Below are positions 39,601-48,844 of a stretch of 50,605 nt of DNA, piece after piece. The notes below the pieces were generated by a model, which was given only the letters and a program-made list of their open reading frames with translations, made no database searches and was not told the DNA's origin. A program made the position numbers and the translations under genes. Numbering within the stretch: the first letter of the stretch is position 1; each line of letters begins with the position of its first letter. The stretch is from a virus: IMG/VR virus record IMGVR_UViG_3300037493_002198, positions 1-50,605 of that record; one strand, 5' to 3'.

Positions 39601-41702
39601 TTAGTTTAACCTCAAATGGTGCAACAAGTGCAAATGGACAATGGTATTCAATTCCGGCTATGGCTTGTAGGAGAGTAAGAATATCAAAAGTTAATGTTGT
39701 AATGCCACCTGAACCAAAAAATCCTTGTGATGATGAGAGTTATAGAAATCTTCATGGTGAAGATTGTTGTTCACAAGGTTATAAAGATGTTTGTGTTGAT
39801 AAAGAAAAAATACCACCTCCCGTTAAGAAAGATGATACGATACCACCTGACATACCACCACCAATTAAACCCGTACCACAAAAAGACCCAATTGCAACGG
39901 TTAAACAGGGAATATCTAAAAAAATATTAAGATACTTGTTTAGTGAATGTGATTACTTTGAAGTTATTAAAGAATCAAATCCTATGGTATATGATAGTAT
40001 TAAGGAAAAGATTAAATATTTTAGTCCCGCATTCCACTCAACAACACCTGAAGGATTAAATGCAAGATTAACATTTTTAAATCAATGTATGAGACCAGGG
40101 CAAACAATCCCTGTGATTGGTACTGATGGTAGACCAAAATACAATGATGCTTTAAATACATCATTTGGGGCACCCCCTGTATTAGTATTAAGAATAGGTG
40201 ACTTCTACCACACTAAAATTATTCCGAATAGTATTGGTATCACTTATGATCCGTTATTGTTTGACATCAACCCTGAGGGTATTGGTGTACAACCTATGAT
40301 TGCCAAGATTACATTATCATTTGACTTTATTGGTGGTAGTGGACTTGCGGGTCCTGTTGAACAATTACAAAATGCATTATCATTTAATTATTATGCGAAT
40401 ACTGAGATTTATGATGAAAGAGCGGTTGAAACCGAATCAACAAAAGAAAGAGATGAACAAATTGTTGGTAAGATTGCTCCGGCTCCGTCCGTAAAAACAA
40501 ACAGTGTAACCGGTGCGGTTAACAATAAAACCACACCAAAAGGTGGGGAAACCATTGGTACTTTATTAAGTACAAATGCAACTGACGACGGAAAGATTGA
40601 AAATGGGGATATTGAATATACTTCTTTAATAAATGAATTGTCAGAAGGAACAAAAAATTATAATTCAACAATTTATAATAAATTAAAAAGTATTTGTGAG
40701 ATCACTAATCTTGGTGTCTTACAAATTGTTAATTTTGAAAGAAAATATTCTGATGGTGAATTAAGTTCATACACAATTAAGACACCGGCATCGATATACG
40801 GTAAACCTGCCAATGTTGAACAAAGAATAAGTGATGTTATCAAACAAACTGTGGATGATGTTGATAATAATGTAGCACCAATAATAAAACCAATTAAAGA
40901 CTCACAGAATAAATGGCCTGATGCTGCGATTAGACAAATACGTAATAAACTTAAAGATATTGTTAAAAGTAGAGAAACTTTGGTTAATCAAGCAATCATT
41001 GTACAAATGAATGAAATGACCACATACCAAGAAAATTATAACTATACTTTAAGAAAATACAATGTGGTTTTAGATAAGACTGACGGAATCAAATTAAAAT
41101 CAGGTGAAATTAAACTTTATACCTTTACAGGTGATACGGTTGGTACTGTTTTACCAAAAATGGAGGGTGGGATGAAACAAGTTGGTGATTACCTTAAAGT
41201 ATTTAAAGATGTAATGGACCAAAATTATATAATGAATGGTATCGCAAATTATGATCCAGCGCTAAAAGATTTTACAATACCTGATTCTTGGGAAAAACCG
41301 TTTGAACCTATTGAAAACCGTAGATTTTATATAAGTATGTCTGAAATATTTTTAAATGATAACCAATATAATTCATTTGTTGATAGTTTAACTAGTCTTG
41401 ATAAAGTAAAAGGTGATGAAAAACTTATTGTAGAAATAAAAAGTGTTTGTGAATCATATAAAAGTAATTGTAAGATAGAAAAAGATAGTGAGAAAAAAAT
41501 GTTTACGGATTATGAAGCAAGTCCTGAATACGTCAAGTTACAAAGTTTTAAAATAATAGAATTTGATAGTAAAATGGGGTATACCACAAATAAAGATTCT
41601 GCTCAAAATTACGATGATTCGGTTAAGAAGGTTAAAAATTTATATAGTGATATTAATATAAATAATGACAACAAATATACATTTAAAGTAAAATTTAATT
41701 AA
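36609..41702 (+). CDS. Very large baseplate protein with OmpA-like domain
   Basis: The product is 1697 aa. Recognisable parts: NWKITVPEFPISAAISFANR and PVSFIPGDYFDDP (about 240-275); RIMWFPPYDISFSED and FLGRPEPIYTYGNTTRSGSI (about 650-695), a pattern of baseplate adaptor proteins; an OmpA-C-like domain (about 890-1030) with LTIELQGSASAPAEVGYNQN then LSKRRIDSVLQWF; a Pro-rich linker (about 1070-1095); and a conserved structural block (about 1140-1270) with FHSTTPEGLNARLTFLNQCM, VLRIGDFYHTKI and NPEGIGVQPMIAKITLSFDF. The C-terminal 350 residues are helical and charged. Likely a baseplate hub or wedge component that can touch peptidoglycan on injection. The reading frame is intact throughout. 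Confidence 0.7.
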   Translation: MPESFLSFTSSSSFRDSLIARNLAPYQIQGVFTPPSGNIVYEVSPLNDSNVIDSPDVLISTNQLANNLYPLNEWGPDGGFIGKYSVPGAPIPVASNNGPYDPNDTQLDIINEFYIDAAYITNIYGPEGGYKDLVIITDIQISLHYYLPYYDKKPTNFIPSSYTPYSILLSSNPSGDMGLLSQDSYLAKIGALYLRGYFDDRIAQEIYQLTLGSINLDTLQDPFSATMLATGQQPFFTKNWKITVPEFPISAAISFANRLTGTYFPVSFIPGDYFDDPDPINSPQTQNALNTINNLTLGALGPILNKFRNPSQVFLANTGNGQQSVLFKSIEYNKFRPTYQKNLIQGATAAVSALFGVGTNAGGGYYVGSDMAEPSMITQPANQVAVDSLGVQQNTLVYGPSELGKLYEGNEDKINFGLQAESYSDGGGISGKLVWTSPKYKDNAGFKVGPGGEPKILDSEFNVIQNSYNQSLSTDIEFKQGSILDETQRIINAADSLNGQARLKHVGNAMNQVSKVFNDGYKEMTKGSQVIAYYDSSTGDETIGVSGIEVGREYCRVFQKDTPYLTYADLQKTDGITTSGRKFTNSVLDNTYNLNIAPIRNPGSTNIGDSKVKKYMFSLENLAWRTSDQSGYRYDDLPTCEKGPNGGRIMWFPPYDISFSEDVRSSWNPTKFLGRPEPIYTYGNTTRSGSINWKIVVDSPSAMNTIIEKQLANRPSKEVDSIMDSFFAGCVKYDIYDLATKFNTIPTSELYTYQQLLNEPRLTDEELNNIIGNISVDMSTDTNGGGAGGNGADGAPGIINNDKLTVGSDESETIDVNEINTTFTDYAFYFENDCPECGTSQAIVSSQPYNYWYNSYSQLQATYVSKANDVVYVGTEKYENKSVIPKFFSDVIIGNFNSIQNDFLKKVKEVIEKGGKLTIELQGSASAPAEVGYNQNLSKRRIDSVLQWFRTQTVGESTIKDLESQGTIAFVPRPSGETISNVVANGLSFNPVNCTQNISLTSNGATSANGQWYSIPAMACRRVRISKVNVVMPPEPKNPCDDESYRNLHGEDCCSQGYKDVCVDKEKIPPPVKKDDTIPPDIPPPIKPVPQKDPIATVKQGISKKILRYLFSECDYFEVIKESNPMVYDSIKEKIKYFSPAFHSTTPEGLNARLTFLNQCMRPGQTIPVIGTDGRPKYNDALNTSFGAPPVLVLRIGDFYHTKIIPNSIGITYDPLLFDINPEGIGVQPMIAKITLSFDFIGGSGLAGPVEQLQNALSFNYYANTEIYDERAVETESTKERDEQIVGKIAPAPSVKTNSVTGAVNNKTTPKGGETIGTLLSTNATDDGKIENGDIEYTSLINELSEGTKNYNSTIYNKLKSICEITNLGVLQIVNFERKYSDGELSSYTIKTPASIYGKPANVEQRISDVIKQTVDDVDNNVAPIIKPIKDSQNKWPDAAIRQIRNKLKDIVKSRETLVNQAIIVQMNEMTTYQENYNYTLRKYNVVLDKTDGIKLKSGEIKLYTFTGDTVGTVLPKMEGGMKQVGDYLKVFKDVMDQNYIMNGIANYDPALKDFTIPDSWEKPFEPIENRRFYISMSEIFLNDNQYNSFVDSLTSLDKVKGDEKLIVEIKSVCESYKSNCKIEKDSEKKMFTDYEASPEYVKLQSFKIIEFDSKMGYTTNKDSAQNYDDSVKKVKNLYSDININNDNKYTFKVKFN

Positions 41703-41703
41703 G

Positions 41704-42027
41704 ATGCAGATACAGTACTATAATAGATATAATCAATTTTTAATTAATGGTGAACAAATAGTCGTTCCTTACATTGCGTTAACCCCAAAAAATTCGGATA
41801 AAAGATACATTTATAAAGTTGGTATTTCAAGATTAGATAAAGTTTCACAACAACATTATAACTCACCATTTTTTGGGTGGTTAATATTACAAGCAAATCC
41901 CGAATTTACTGGGTTTGAATTTAATATCCCTGATGGTGCTGTATTGACTATTCCATATCCGTTACTAACTTCATTACAGGATTATAAAAACGAATTAGAT
42001 AATCACACATTCTATTATGGTAAATAA
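41704..42027 (+). CDS. LysM/tail-protein-X-like baseplate protein (gp53-like)
   Basis: The product is 107 aa. YIYKVGISRLDKVSQQHYNS followed by FFGWLILQANP and FNIPDGAVLTIPYPL is a LysM-like fold signature (D.is..yY....W.i...NP....ip.G..L.iP), as in phage tail protein X and T4 gp53. It would connect baseplate wedge to the hub or tube. It begins 1 nt after the 1697-aa gene and overlaps the next gene by 11 nt, so the three are co-translated. Confidence 0.65.
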   Translation: MQIQYYNRYNQFLINGEQIVVPYIALTPKNSDKRYIYKVGISRLDKVSQQHYNSPFFGWLILQANPEFTGFEFNIPDGAVLTIPYPLLTSLQDYKNELDNHTFYYGK

Positions 42028-45000
42028 CGGAGAAAATATATTAGTTGAATTTGATTACCAAAACATATCAGTTATTGACCCAAACAAAGTTATTGACGAA
42101 CAAGGTAAACCAAAGGAAAGACTGATAGATCATGAAAATCTTGTGTTCTATGCAAATTTAGAATGCTCAGTTCTCCCAAGAACAAAATTGGCATTGGGAG
42201 TTTCATTAAATGAATCAGTTAAAACTATTTCTGTTGGTAAAATTAACTTTTTAAATCCTGGGTTTAAAAAATTTATTGACAATGGTTGGACCGATGAATT
42301 AACAGGTAAAAATACTTTAGAAGGAAATGGAGTTAACCAACAAAGAAAATCAATAAGTAAAAACCCGGATAAAAGTAATGAATATTATTATAGTCAAAGT
42401 ACCATTTCTAATGGAACACCTGGTGCGGTAGATAACGGATTATTAGGAATAACAAATATTAATATAAGTTACTCAACCGAATTTTTACCAACAATTAGAA
42501 TAACATTAGAGGATGTAAAAGGAAGATCTTTATTTGAGGGTGGTAACAATTCACCATATGCCGCATTTTTTCAATTCCCATATCCAATATTTCATTTAAC
42601 AATTAAAGGATATTTGGGTAAGGCGGTAAGATTACCATTAATGTTACAAAAATTTGGTAGTTCATTTGAACCTAGTTCTGGTAACTTTAGGGTTGATTTA
42701 GATTTTATGACATATAAATATACAATTATGTCTCATGTTAGTTTTGGTGCGATGATGGGTACCCCACTAATGTATAAGTCTATTATTGAAACAAAAGAAG
42801 TAAAACCAAATAACGGTAGTAAGAATACAACAACAGTTGCAACGAAATTTGCAAGTGAGGGGTATCAAAAAATGAAGGAATTATATTCTGAGTATAAATC
42901 AAAAGGTTTAATTGATGATGATTTTCCTGAGTTAACCATACAACAGTTAAAATATAGATTAGATCAGTTTATAAAAAATATTATTGAAACTTTTAAAAAA
43001 ACAAATTTAAATGTTTTAAATGATCTTGATGATTACTCCACTCAGTTAACGGAATATGAAAAAGAAGTTTACTACTATAGTCCGGACTCTTGGGCTAAAA
43101 AATATTTAGACCAAGATAACGTTATCATTACATCAAATGGTGACATTTTATATTCATTTAAAAAACAATATCAAACCGCAACTGAAAAGGCGGCTGCCTT
43201 AACCGCATTAGATGGAATTGTTAAAAAGTATAATTTGGTTTTATTTAACAATAAAACATTGGGCAACGGTCAACCTAATTTTATCCCAAATACAATAAAA
43301 CTATCGACCTTTAATAGTAAGGCAAAAATGACAGACATTAATGAAACTGCGTTGAATAAAACATACTATAAAAGAAATAATAAAGAATTATCAATTGTTA
43401 TATCAGAAAGAGATTCATTTAGAAATACGATTAGTTTACAAATCATGGCAGGGACATTCCAATTTGATGGGGAGGGTTATTTTTTAAATGAAACTAAAAA
43501 AATGTCACAAAAATATTTGACCGCAAGACAAAGTATTGAAGAGGGTCTAACCGCTAAACTTGCTGAGGAAATGGTAAATCCTGTTACGGGTATAGGTTTT
43601 AAACCAACAATAAGAAATGTTTTGGCAATATTCTTCGCACAAGGTGAGGCGTTTTTACGTTTATTGGATGATGTTCACACTAAGGCTTGGAATTTAAGGG
43701 ATGATAGATATAGAAAAGACGCGGTTTTTGGTGGCACATCAACAACAAAAAGTGTTGATAATAAAAATGATGGGGAAGAAAACGCACCAATTTACCCTTG
43801 GCCCCAATTGATTGTTGAAAATACAAAAAGTGATGGTGGGGAAAAATATGAACTTAAATATCCTGGAGATCCTATATTGGCGAATACCGTAAGGGCGTTT
43901 GTTCCTGAAATATGGCCTGAGGTTGAATTTGTTGAGGAGTTTATAAAGGGATATACCGAGAGGGAGGTTGTTTTACCCGAACCTGGTAATACAAATAATA
44001 CATTATTGAGACCGGATAGATTAAGTTTCAATGCAATCGAATTCCCAATAAGTAATCAAGTATTTCAAAATACTGAAGAGGTAAAATTTTTATATGAAAT
44101 ATACGAAAGATTAACGTTAAATTCTTTTTATAGTTTAATGAGTCGTGACTCCGCTAAAATATATAATATGAGTTTTTATTCTTCTGAAGCGGAAGTAATT
44201 GATATTATAAAGGCATTAAGTGACGACAATCCGTACTTAACAAAAAAACTTAAGGAATATAATCTTAATTCAAATGTTTATTTAGGGTTTTTAAGACATA
44301 TTTCAAATAACGGTGAAGGATTATCTTGGCAAAACTTTATAAGGGGAGAATACAACACACCTTATATTAAAAACAATGTGTCCAATTCGTTTGAATTACT
44401 TGATGGTAATATTTTATCTAATGATAAAGGAAAACCAACAGTTAGTTTAGAAAAAACTGAATATGTGGAGAAATATTTTGGTATTGATTATGTTATTGAG
44501 AATTATGATTTTTGTGATTTATATCCATTAACAAATTTAAATTGGGATAAAGATTATTTGGCGAATGGTTCTAACATTATTAATAGTAATGCAGCATTTA
44601 AAACATCCGACGTTTTAAATTATAATTTAAATAATAAATCTATTGTTAATTTTAATGACAGTAAAAAAATAGAACCGATAACAAATTTTAATTATATTAA
44701 AAGCGTGTTTGAACAAACTATTAACATAGATAATTTAAAGACATTTTATACAAATCGATTAATAAAAAACCAATATATAACTGAGGGTAATGTGTTTTAT
44801 AAAAACTATAATGGTCAATTAACATCGGATCAAACAACATCTATGTTAAACACCCCTTATTTTATAAATGCAATACAACAAGGTGTTTATAATTTTAGAT
44901 ACAACACAAGTGACTCCGCACCATTTAAAGTTGCGGCATATTTGTTTTTAAATAGTTTACCTTTGGCGACCTTAAAAGAAAAATATAAATTATTTGATGA

Positions 45001-48000
45001 TGCTAACAACAGTACGAATGAGTTAAGTTATATAATATCAACACTTAAAAAATTTGGTGGTATCCATAAATTACCATATGCTTGGGTTGTTAAATATGGT
45101 TCATTATGGCATAGGTATAAAACATGGGTTAACACGGGTACTGATATTTTGTCTGATTCGTGGAAAGATTTTAATTATTCATACAATTATGACCCATCAA
45201 ATAGTGCAACTACTAAAGTGTATAGTATAACACTTAGTGGATCACCATATGATTTTGTTTTACAGGATAATGTTACCTCTACAGTAAATTTAATTAATTA
45301 TTCTAAAACTGTTATTAATAAAGGTTTTTACCCTAAGTTGATTGACGACTTCAATGTCTTTTATCAAGGGGTGAGAGTATTCACCACACAAGCGCAGATT
45401 ACGGGAACCGGAAATGTAATTAATGGAAATGAACTTGAAATTACGACTATTAATAGTAATGATATTATCGGTGGTATGGTTTTATCAGGAACTGGTTTAG
45501 AATTAAATACAACTGTTATTTCACAAATAAGTGGTACAACAGGTGGTGTTGGTAGATATGTTATAACCCCAAGTCAAACGCCAACTGGATCAACTTATGG
45601 TCCAAATATAACATTTGTTGTAATAAACCCAAATAATAATAATGGGTATACAAATTTAGAAATACAAGACGCATTAAACACAAAAATAAAATTAATAACA
45701 TCTCCTGGATCGGTAATAAATGGGTTAATAAGTTTTGATCCTCAATCACCAAATAGATCTATAAATATAACACCATGGTCGTCTTATGTTATAACAACTG
45801 ACAAATCAAGCATATACCCATTACCTTCTTTTGGGTGTTTAATTGATCAAACTTATGGTGAATGTTTTACCAATACGGGTAAATTAAAAACTGAAGTTGT
45901 TAACAACGATGCGATGTATAATGGTTCCGTTAGATTATTTTGGAAAGCACCGAATTATGGGTATTATGATAATAATAAGGTAGTGCCACCAGATCCTGAC
46001 AGTTATTTAAAATACATTGATAATAGCGGCACGACCCAACAAAATTTCTCAATTAATAAAAGTGTTAATGATTATTCTAAGTTTGATGAATTATTTAGTG
46101 CATTTGATAAGAAATCATTAGATATTTTAGAAACAGAATTTTTAAATTTTAGTAGATCCGCATATGATTATGACACAAGTATTTTAATAACTAATAACCA
46201 AGAAACAGAAACAGAAAAGGGATATAAGAATTTTCAAATGTTAATGAGAATGTTGATGAAAATACCTAAACCTCTCCAAACAACTGAAAAAGCGATTATA
46301 GAAGAAATACAAAATAATCAAATTAACACATTTAATTCTTATTTTATTGGATTTATGGATTATAAAGTTGTGATAAAATATGGTAACCCAACAAACTACG
46401 ATAAAAAATTATTTTACACATTTTCAAATAAATATATTGAGGATCCTTATGTGTATCAGGGTTATCAACAATCATCTCCAAACACACTACCAAATGGTAT
46501 AACTAGTCCTGTTACATTATCACAATCCAAAACAAGTAATCCAAAAACGTGGAAAGCGTTAGAAACATATGTTGGGTTTTCTGAAATACCACAATTAAAA
46601 TATGATAATAATGGGTCGTATATTACGGACTTCTTTATTGATCTAAATGTACAATTCAATGAACAAAATGTAATTGATTTTGCACCAATTATAAAAATAT
46701 ATGCAACCCAAAAATTAAAAAATAATAATATTACTAGAAGTGAATTTTTTGGTTTGATGAATAATTACATTGAAAAAAATGAGTTATATATTAGTACGGT
46801 TTTAGATTTAGAGTTTAATAGATTAAGAAATAAGTTACCCAATCTAATTGTTACACCTGAAAGAGGTAAAGTTAAATCTGATCTTCAGGGAGAGCAAACA
46901 AGATACGAATTGTGGGATAGTTTTAAATCAATAAACGATAAATTTATTTCGGGTAATGATTATAAAACAAAAACATTATTTGAGGATATATTATTATTTG
47001 ATAGAGCAAGTAGAGATGTTGGTCAAAAAATATATGTTGATGTGTTTAAAGTTAAAGATTTAATTGAATACGGAAAATATGATAATAATATGTTGGACAT
47101 GGTAACAACAATTCTTGTTCAAAATAATTTTACTTATTTTACATTACCGGCATATGCTAATTTTTATAATGTACAAGATGTTAGTAAAAACCCAACACCA
47201 AACCCTGAGGGAACATTAGAATTTGCAAATTCATTATTTGGTACATTTTTATCTTTAGATTATAGGGACACAACATCTAAATTTTTATGTTTATATGCAA
47301 ATAAACCAAGTGAATATTTGGCATTAAATGATAATGTTGATTATCGTTTTAGAGATGATGCGTTTGATTTAAGAAGATCAAGTGATAATCCATTAATGGA
47401 TAATTTAAATGGTAAGACTGATTGGGATAAATCAAATAAAGTTGTTGGATTTAATGTTGACATTGGACCACAAAATCAACAAGTATTTAAACAATTTGAT
47501 ATTTCCCAAGATCCAGGATCCCCAACCACAGAATCGTTAGAGGTTTTAAATCAAATGGCAAATTTAAATAGGAACAGAAGTGAATCATCACAAAGTGTAT
47601 CTCTTTATAATTTATATCGAAATAGAAGTTATAAATGCAGTGTTGATATGTTAGGTAATGCAATGATCCAACCTATGATGTATTTTAATTTAAGAAATGT
47701 ACCAATGTTTAGTGGTCCATATATGATTTTAAAAGTAACACATAGAATAAGTGAAAGTGGTTTCGACACAGTATTTGAAGGTCAAAGACAACCTTTTTAT
47801 AGTATTCCTGCAATTGACAAGTTTTTACAATCGTTAAGTACTAAGATACTACAAACAATACAAGAAAAAATTGCACAAAATGATATCGCGGTAAATGCGA
47901 GCCCTGAAAATGTTTTAAATAAACAAAAAAACATTGTGGACAATGTAACTAATGGTAATGGAACTTTAACAACTAACCAAAATTGTTCTGATAAGTTAAA

Positions 48001-48568
48001 TAATACATATACGTCATATACAAATGAGACTCCGGTAAAAACAAGTATTTCACCTAAAGATGTTCGTTTATTAATTATCAATGAGATAAACACAAATTCA
48101 GGTTTAACAGAACCCAAGGATAAAACTGACTTATTATCATTTATTTTCTGTACAATGTATGTTGATAGTTTTAAATCTGGTAAATTTGAAACGTATGGTT
48201 ATAATTATGCGTCGGTTAAATTAACGGAAAATTATGGTGGTTCCGCAACTTATTTTACAAGTACATATTTCTGCGTAAATCAAGGAAATACTCAGAATAT
48301 ACCTTTGGTTATATTTGATAGTGATTTAGATTTTATTAGATTCTTTATTAGTAAATTCAAAAGTAAAGTAAAATATATTGCACAACAAATACCACAAACC
48401 ACACCTATTACAGAAGATATGATTATTAAAGCATTAGTGAAAACATATATATTAAAATGGACAACTGATTTACCTGATAATGTATATTCTGATATGACTG
48501 AGTCTGATTTAAAAATAATAACGGATAAATTTAAAGAGGGGTATAATACACTTATTTCATTATCCTAA
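42017..48568 (+). CDS. Giant baseplate hub protein with gp27/gpD-like C-terminal part
   Basis: The product is 2183 aa. The N-terminal 250 residues contain TLEDVKGRSLFEGGNNSPYA and FFQFPYPIFHLTIKGYLGKA, a pattern of phage hub proteins. Near 1865-1945, YKCSVDMLGNAMIQPMMYFN, NVPMFSGPYMILKVTH and GFDTVFEGQRQPF match hub proteins of the late-control-D/gp27 type. The last 180 residues (LLIINEINTNSGL; NYASVKLTENYGGSATYFTS; FDSDLDFIRFFISKFKS) may be a separate domain related to peptidoglycan-hydrolase regions of other phage hubs, but no catalytic residue can be named. The middle 1500 residues are unrecognised. Probably the central spike-hub scaffold. Confidence 0.65.
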   Translation: MVNNGENILVEFDYQNISVIDPNKVIDEQGKPKERLIDHENLVFYANLECSVLPRTKLALGVSLNESVKTISVGKINFLNPGFKKFIDNGWTDELTGKNTLEGNGVNQQRKSISKNPDKSNEYYYSQSTISNGTPGAVDNGLLGITNINISYSTEFLPTIRITLEDVKGRSLFEGGNNSPYAAFFQFPYPIFHLTIKGYLGKAVRLPLMLQKFGSSFEPSSGNFRVDLDFMTYKYTIMSHVSFGAMMGTPLMYKSIIETKEVKPNNGSKNTTTVATKFASEGYQKMKELYSEYKSKGLIDDDFPELTIQQLKYRLDQFIKNIIETFKKTNLNVLNDLDDYSTQLTEYEKEVYYYSPDSWAKKYLDQDNVIITSNGDILYSFKKQYQTATEKAAALTALDGIVKKYNLVLFNNKTLGNGQPNFIPNTIKLSTFNSKAKMTDINETALNKTYYKRNNKELSIVISERDSFRNTISLQIMAGTFQFDGEGYFLNETKKMSQKYLTARQSIEEGLTAKLAEEMVNPVTGIGFKPTIRNVLAIFFAQGEAFLRLLDDVHTKAWNLRDDRYRKDAVFGGTSTTKSVDNKNDGEENAPIYPWPQLIVENTKSDGGEKYELKYPGDPILANTVRAFVPEIWPEVEFVEEFIKGYTEREVVLPEPGNTNNTLLRPDRLSFNAIEFPISNQVFQNTEEVKFLYEIYERLTLNSFYSLMSRDSAKIYNMSFYSSEAEVIDIIKALSDDNPYLTKKLKEYNLNSNVYLGFLRHISNNGEGLSWQNFIRGEYNTPYIKNNVSNSFELLDGNILSNDKGKPTVSLEKTEYVEKYFGIDYVIENYDFCDLYPLTNLNWDKDYLANGSNIINSNAAFKTSDVLNYNLNNKSIVNFNDSKKIEPITNFNYIKSVFEQTINIDNLKTFYTNRLIKNQYITEGNVFYKNYNGQLTSDQTTSMLNTPYFINAIQQGVYNFRYNTSDSAPFKVAAYLFLNSLPLATLKEKYKLFDDANNSTNELSYIISTLKKFGGIHKLPYAWVVKYGSLWHRYKTWVNTGTDILSDSWKDFNYSYNYDPSNSATTKVYSITLSGSPYDFVLQDNVTSTVNLINYSKTVINKGFYPKLIDDFNVFYQGVRVFTTQAQITGTGNVINGNELEITTINSNDIIGGMVLSGTGLELNTTVISQISGTTGGVGRYVITPSQTPTGSTYGPNITFVVINPNNNNGYTNLEIQDALNTKIKLITSPGSVINGLISFDPQSPNRSINITPWSSYVITTDKSSIYPLPSFGCLIDQTYGECFTNTGKLKTEVVNNDAMYNGSVRLFWKAPNYGYYDNNKVVPPDPDSYLKYIDNSGTTQQNFSINKSVNDYSKFDELFSAFDKKSLDILETEFLNFSRSAYDYDTSILITNNQETETEKGYKNFQMLMRMLMKIPKPLQTTEKAIIEEIQNNQINTFNSYFIGFMDYKVVIKYGNPTNYDKKLFYTFSNKYIEDPYVYQGYQQSSPNTLPNGITSPVTLSQSKTSNPKTWKALETYVGFSEIPQLKYDNNGSYITDFFIDLNVQFNEQNVIDFAPIIKIYATQKLKNNNITRSEFFGLMNNYIEKNELYISTVLDLEFNRLRNKLPNLIVTPERGKVKSDLQGEQTRYELWDSFKSINDKFISGNDYKTKTLFEDILLFDRASRDVGQKIYVDVFKVKDLIEYGKYDNNMLDMVTTILVQNNFTYFTLPAYANFYNVQDVSKNPTPNPEGTLEFANSLFGTFLSLDYRDTTSKFLCLYANKPSEYLALNDNVDYRFRDDAFDLRRSSDNPLMDNLNGKTDWDKSNKVVGFNVDIGPQNQQVFKQFDISQDPGSPTTESLEVLNQMANLNRNRSESSQSVSLYNLYRNRSYKCSVDMLGNAMIQPMMYFNLRNVPMFSGPYMILKVTHRISESGFDTVFEGQRQPFYSIPAIDKFLQSLSTKILQTIQEKIAQNDIAVNASPENVLNKQKNIVDNVTNGNGTLTTNQNCSDKLNNTYTSYTNETPVKTSISPKDVRLLIINEINTNSGLTEPKDKTDLLSFIFCTMYVDSFKSGKFETYGYNYASVKLTENYGGSATYFTSTYFCVNQGNTQNIPLVIFDSDLDFIRFFISKFKSKVKYIAQQIPQTTPITEDMIIKALVKTYILKWTTDLPDNVYSDMTESDLKIITDKFKEGYNTLISLS

Positions 48569-48598
48569 CAATAAATATGTTTTTTTTCTTTTAATAGA

Positions 48599-48606
48599 TA
48601 TTTATA
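48599..48606 (+). promoter_or_regulatory. TATTTATA promoter-like motif
   Basis: GATATTTATAAT, 12 nt before the ATG at 48619. Confidence 0.55.
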
Positions 48607-48618
48607 ATAAAAAATAAT

Positions 48619-48843
48619 ATGAGCACAAAATTAATATTAGACAACTATCTTGGTAAAAACACAAGAATGTCAGAAAAAGATGCTGGTAACGGATTCAAAG
48701 AAGTTTGTGATTTGGACACTGGTGATTGTTACACAATAAGAATGAAAGATGGGTTAATTGAACGTGTTGATAACACTTTAAAAACTCACAAAAAAATACA
48801 AGTTGAAACCAAAACAGGTATTAAACAATTATTAAACGGATAA
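48619..48843 (+). CDS. Hypothetical small protein
   Basis: The product is 74 aa, basic overall: MSTKLILDNYLGKNTRMSEK at the start, a CDLDTGDCYTIRMKDGLIER centre with two Cys and a beta-hairpin-like D-G turn, and a Lys-rich end. No family is recognised. A promoter motif directly upstream and 1 nt spacing to the next gene make it the first gene of a small operon. It may be a structural accessory protein or regulator. Confidence 0.6.
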   Translation: MSTKLILDNYLGKNTRMSEKDAGNGFKEVCDLDTGDCYTIRMKDGLIERVDNTLKTHKKIQVETKTGIKQLLNG

Positions 48844-48844
48844 G

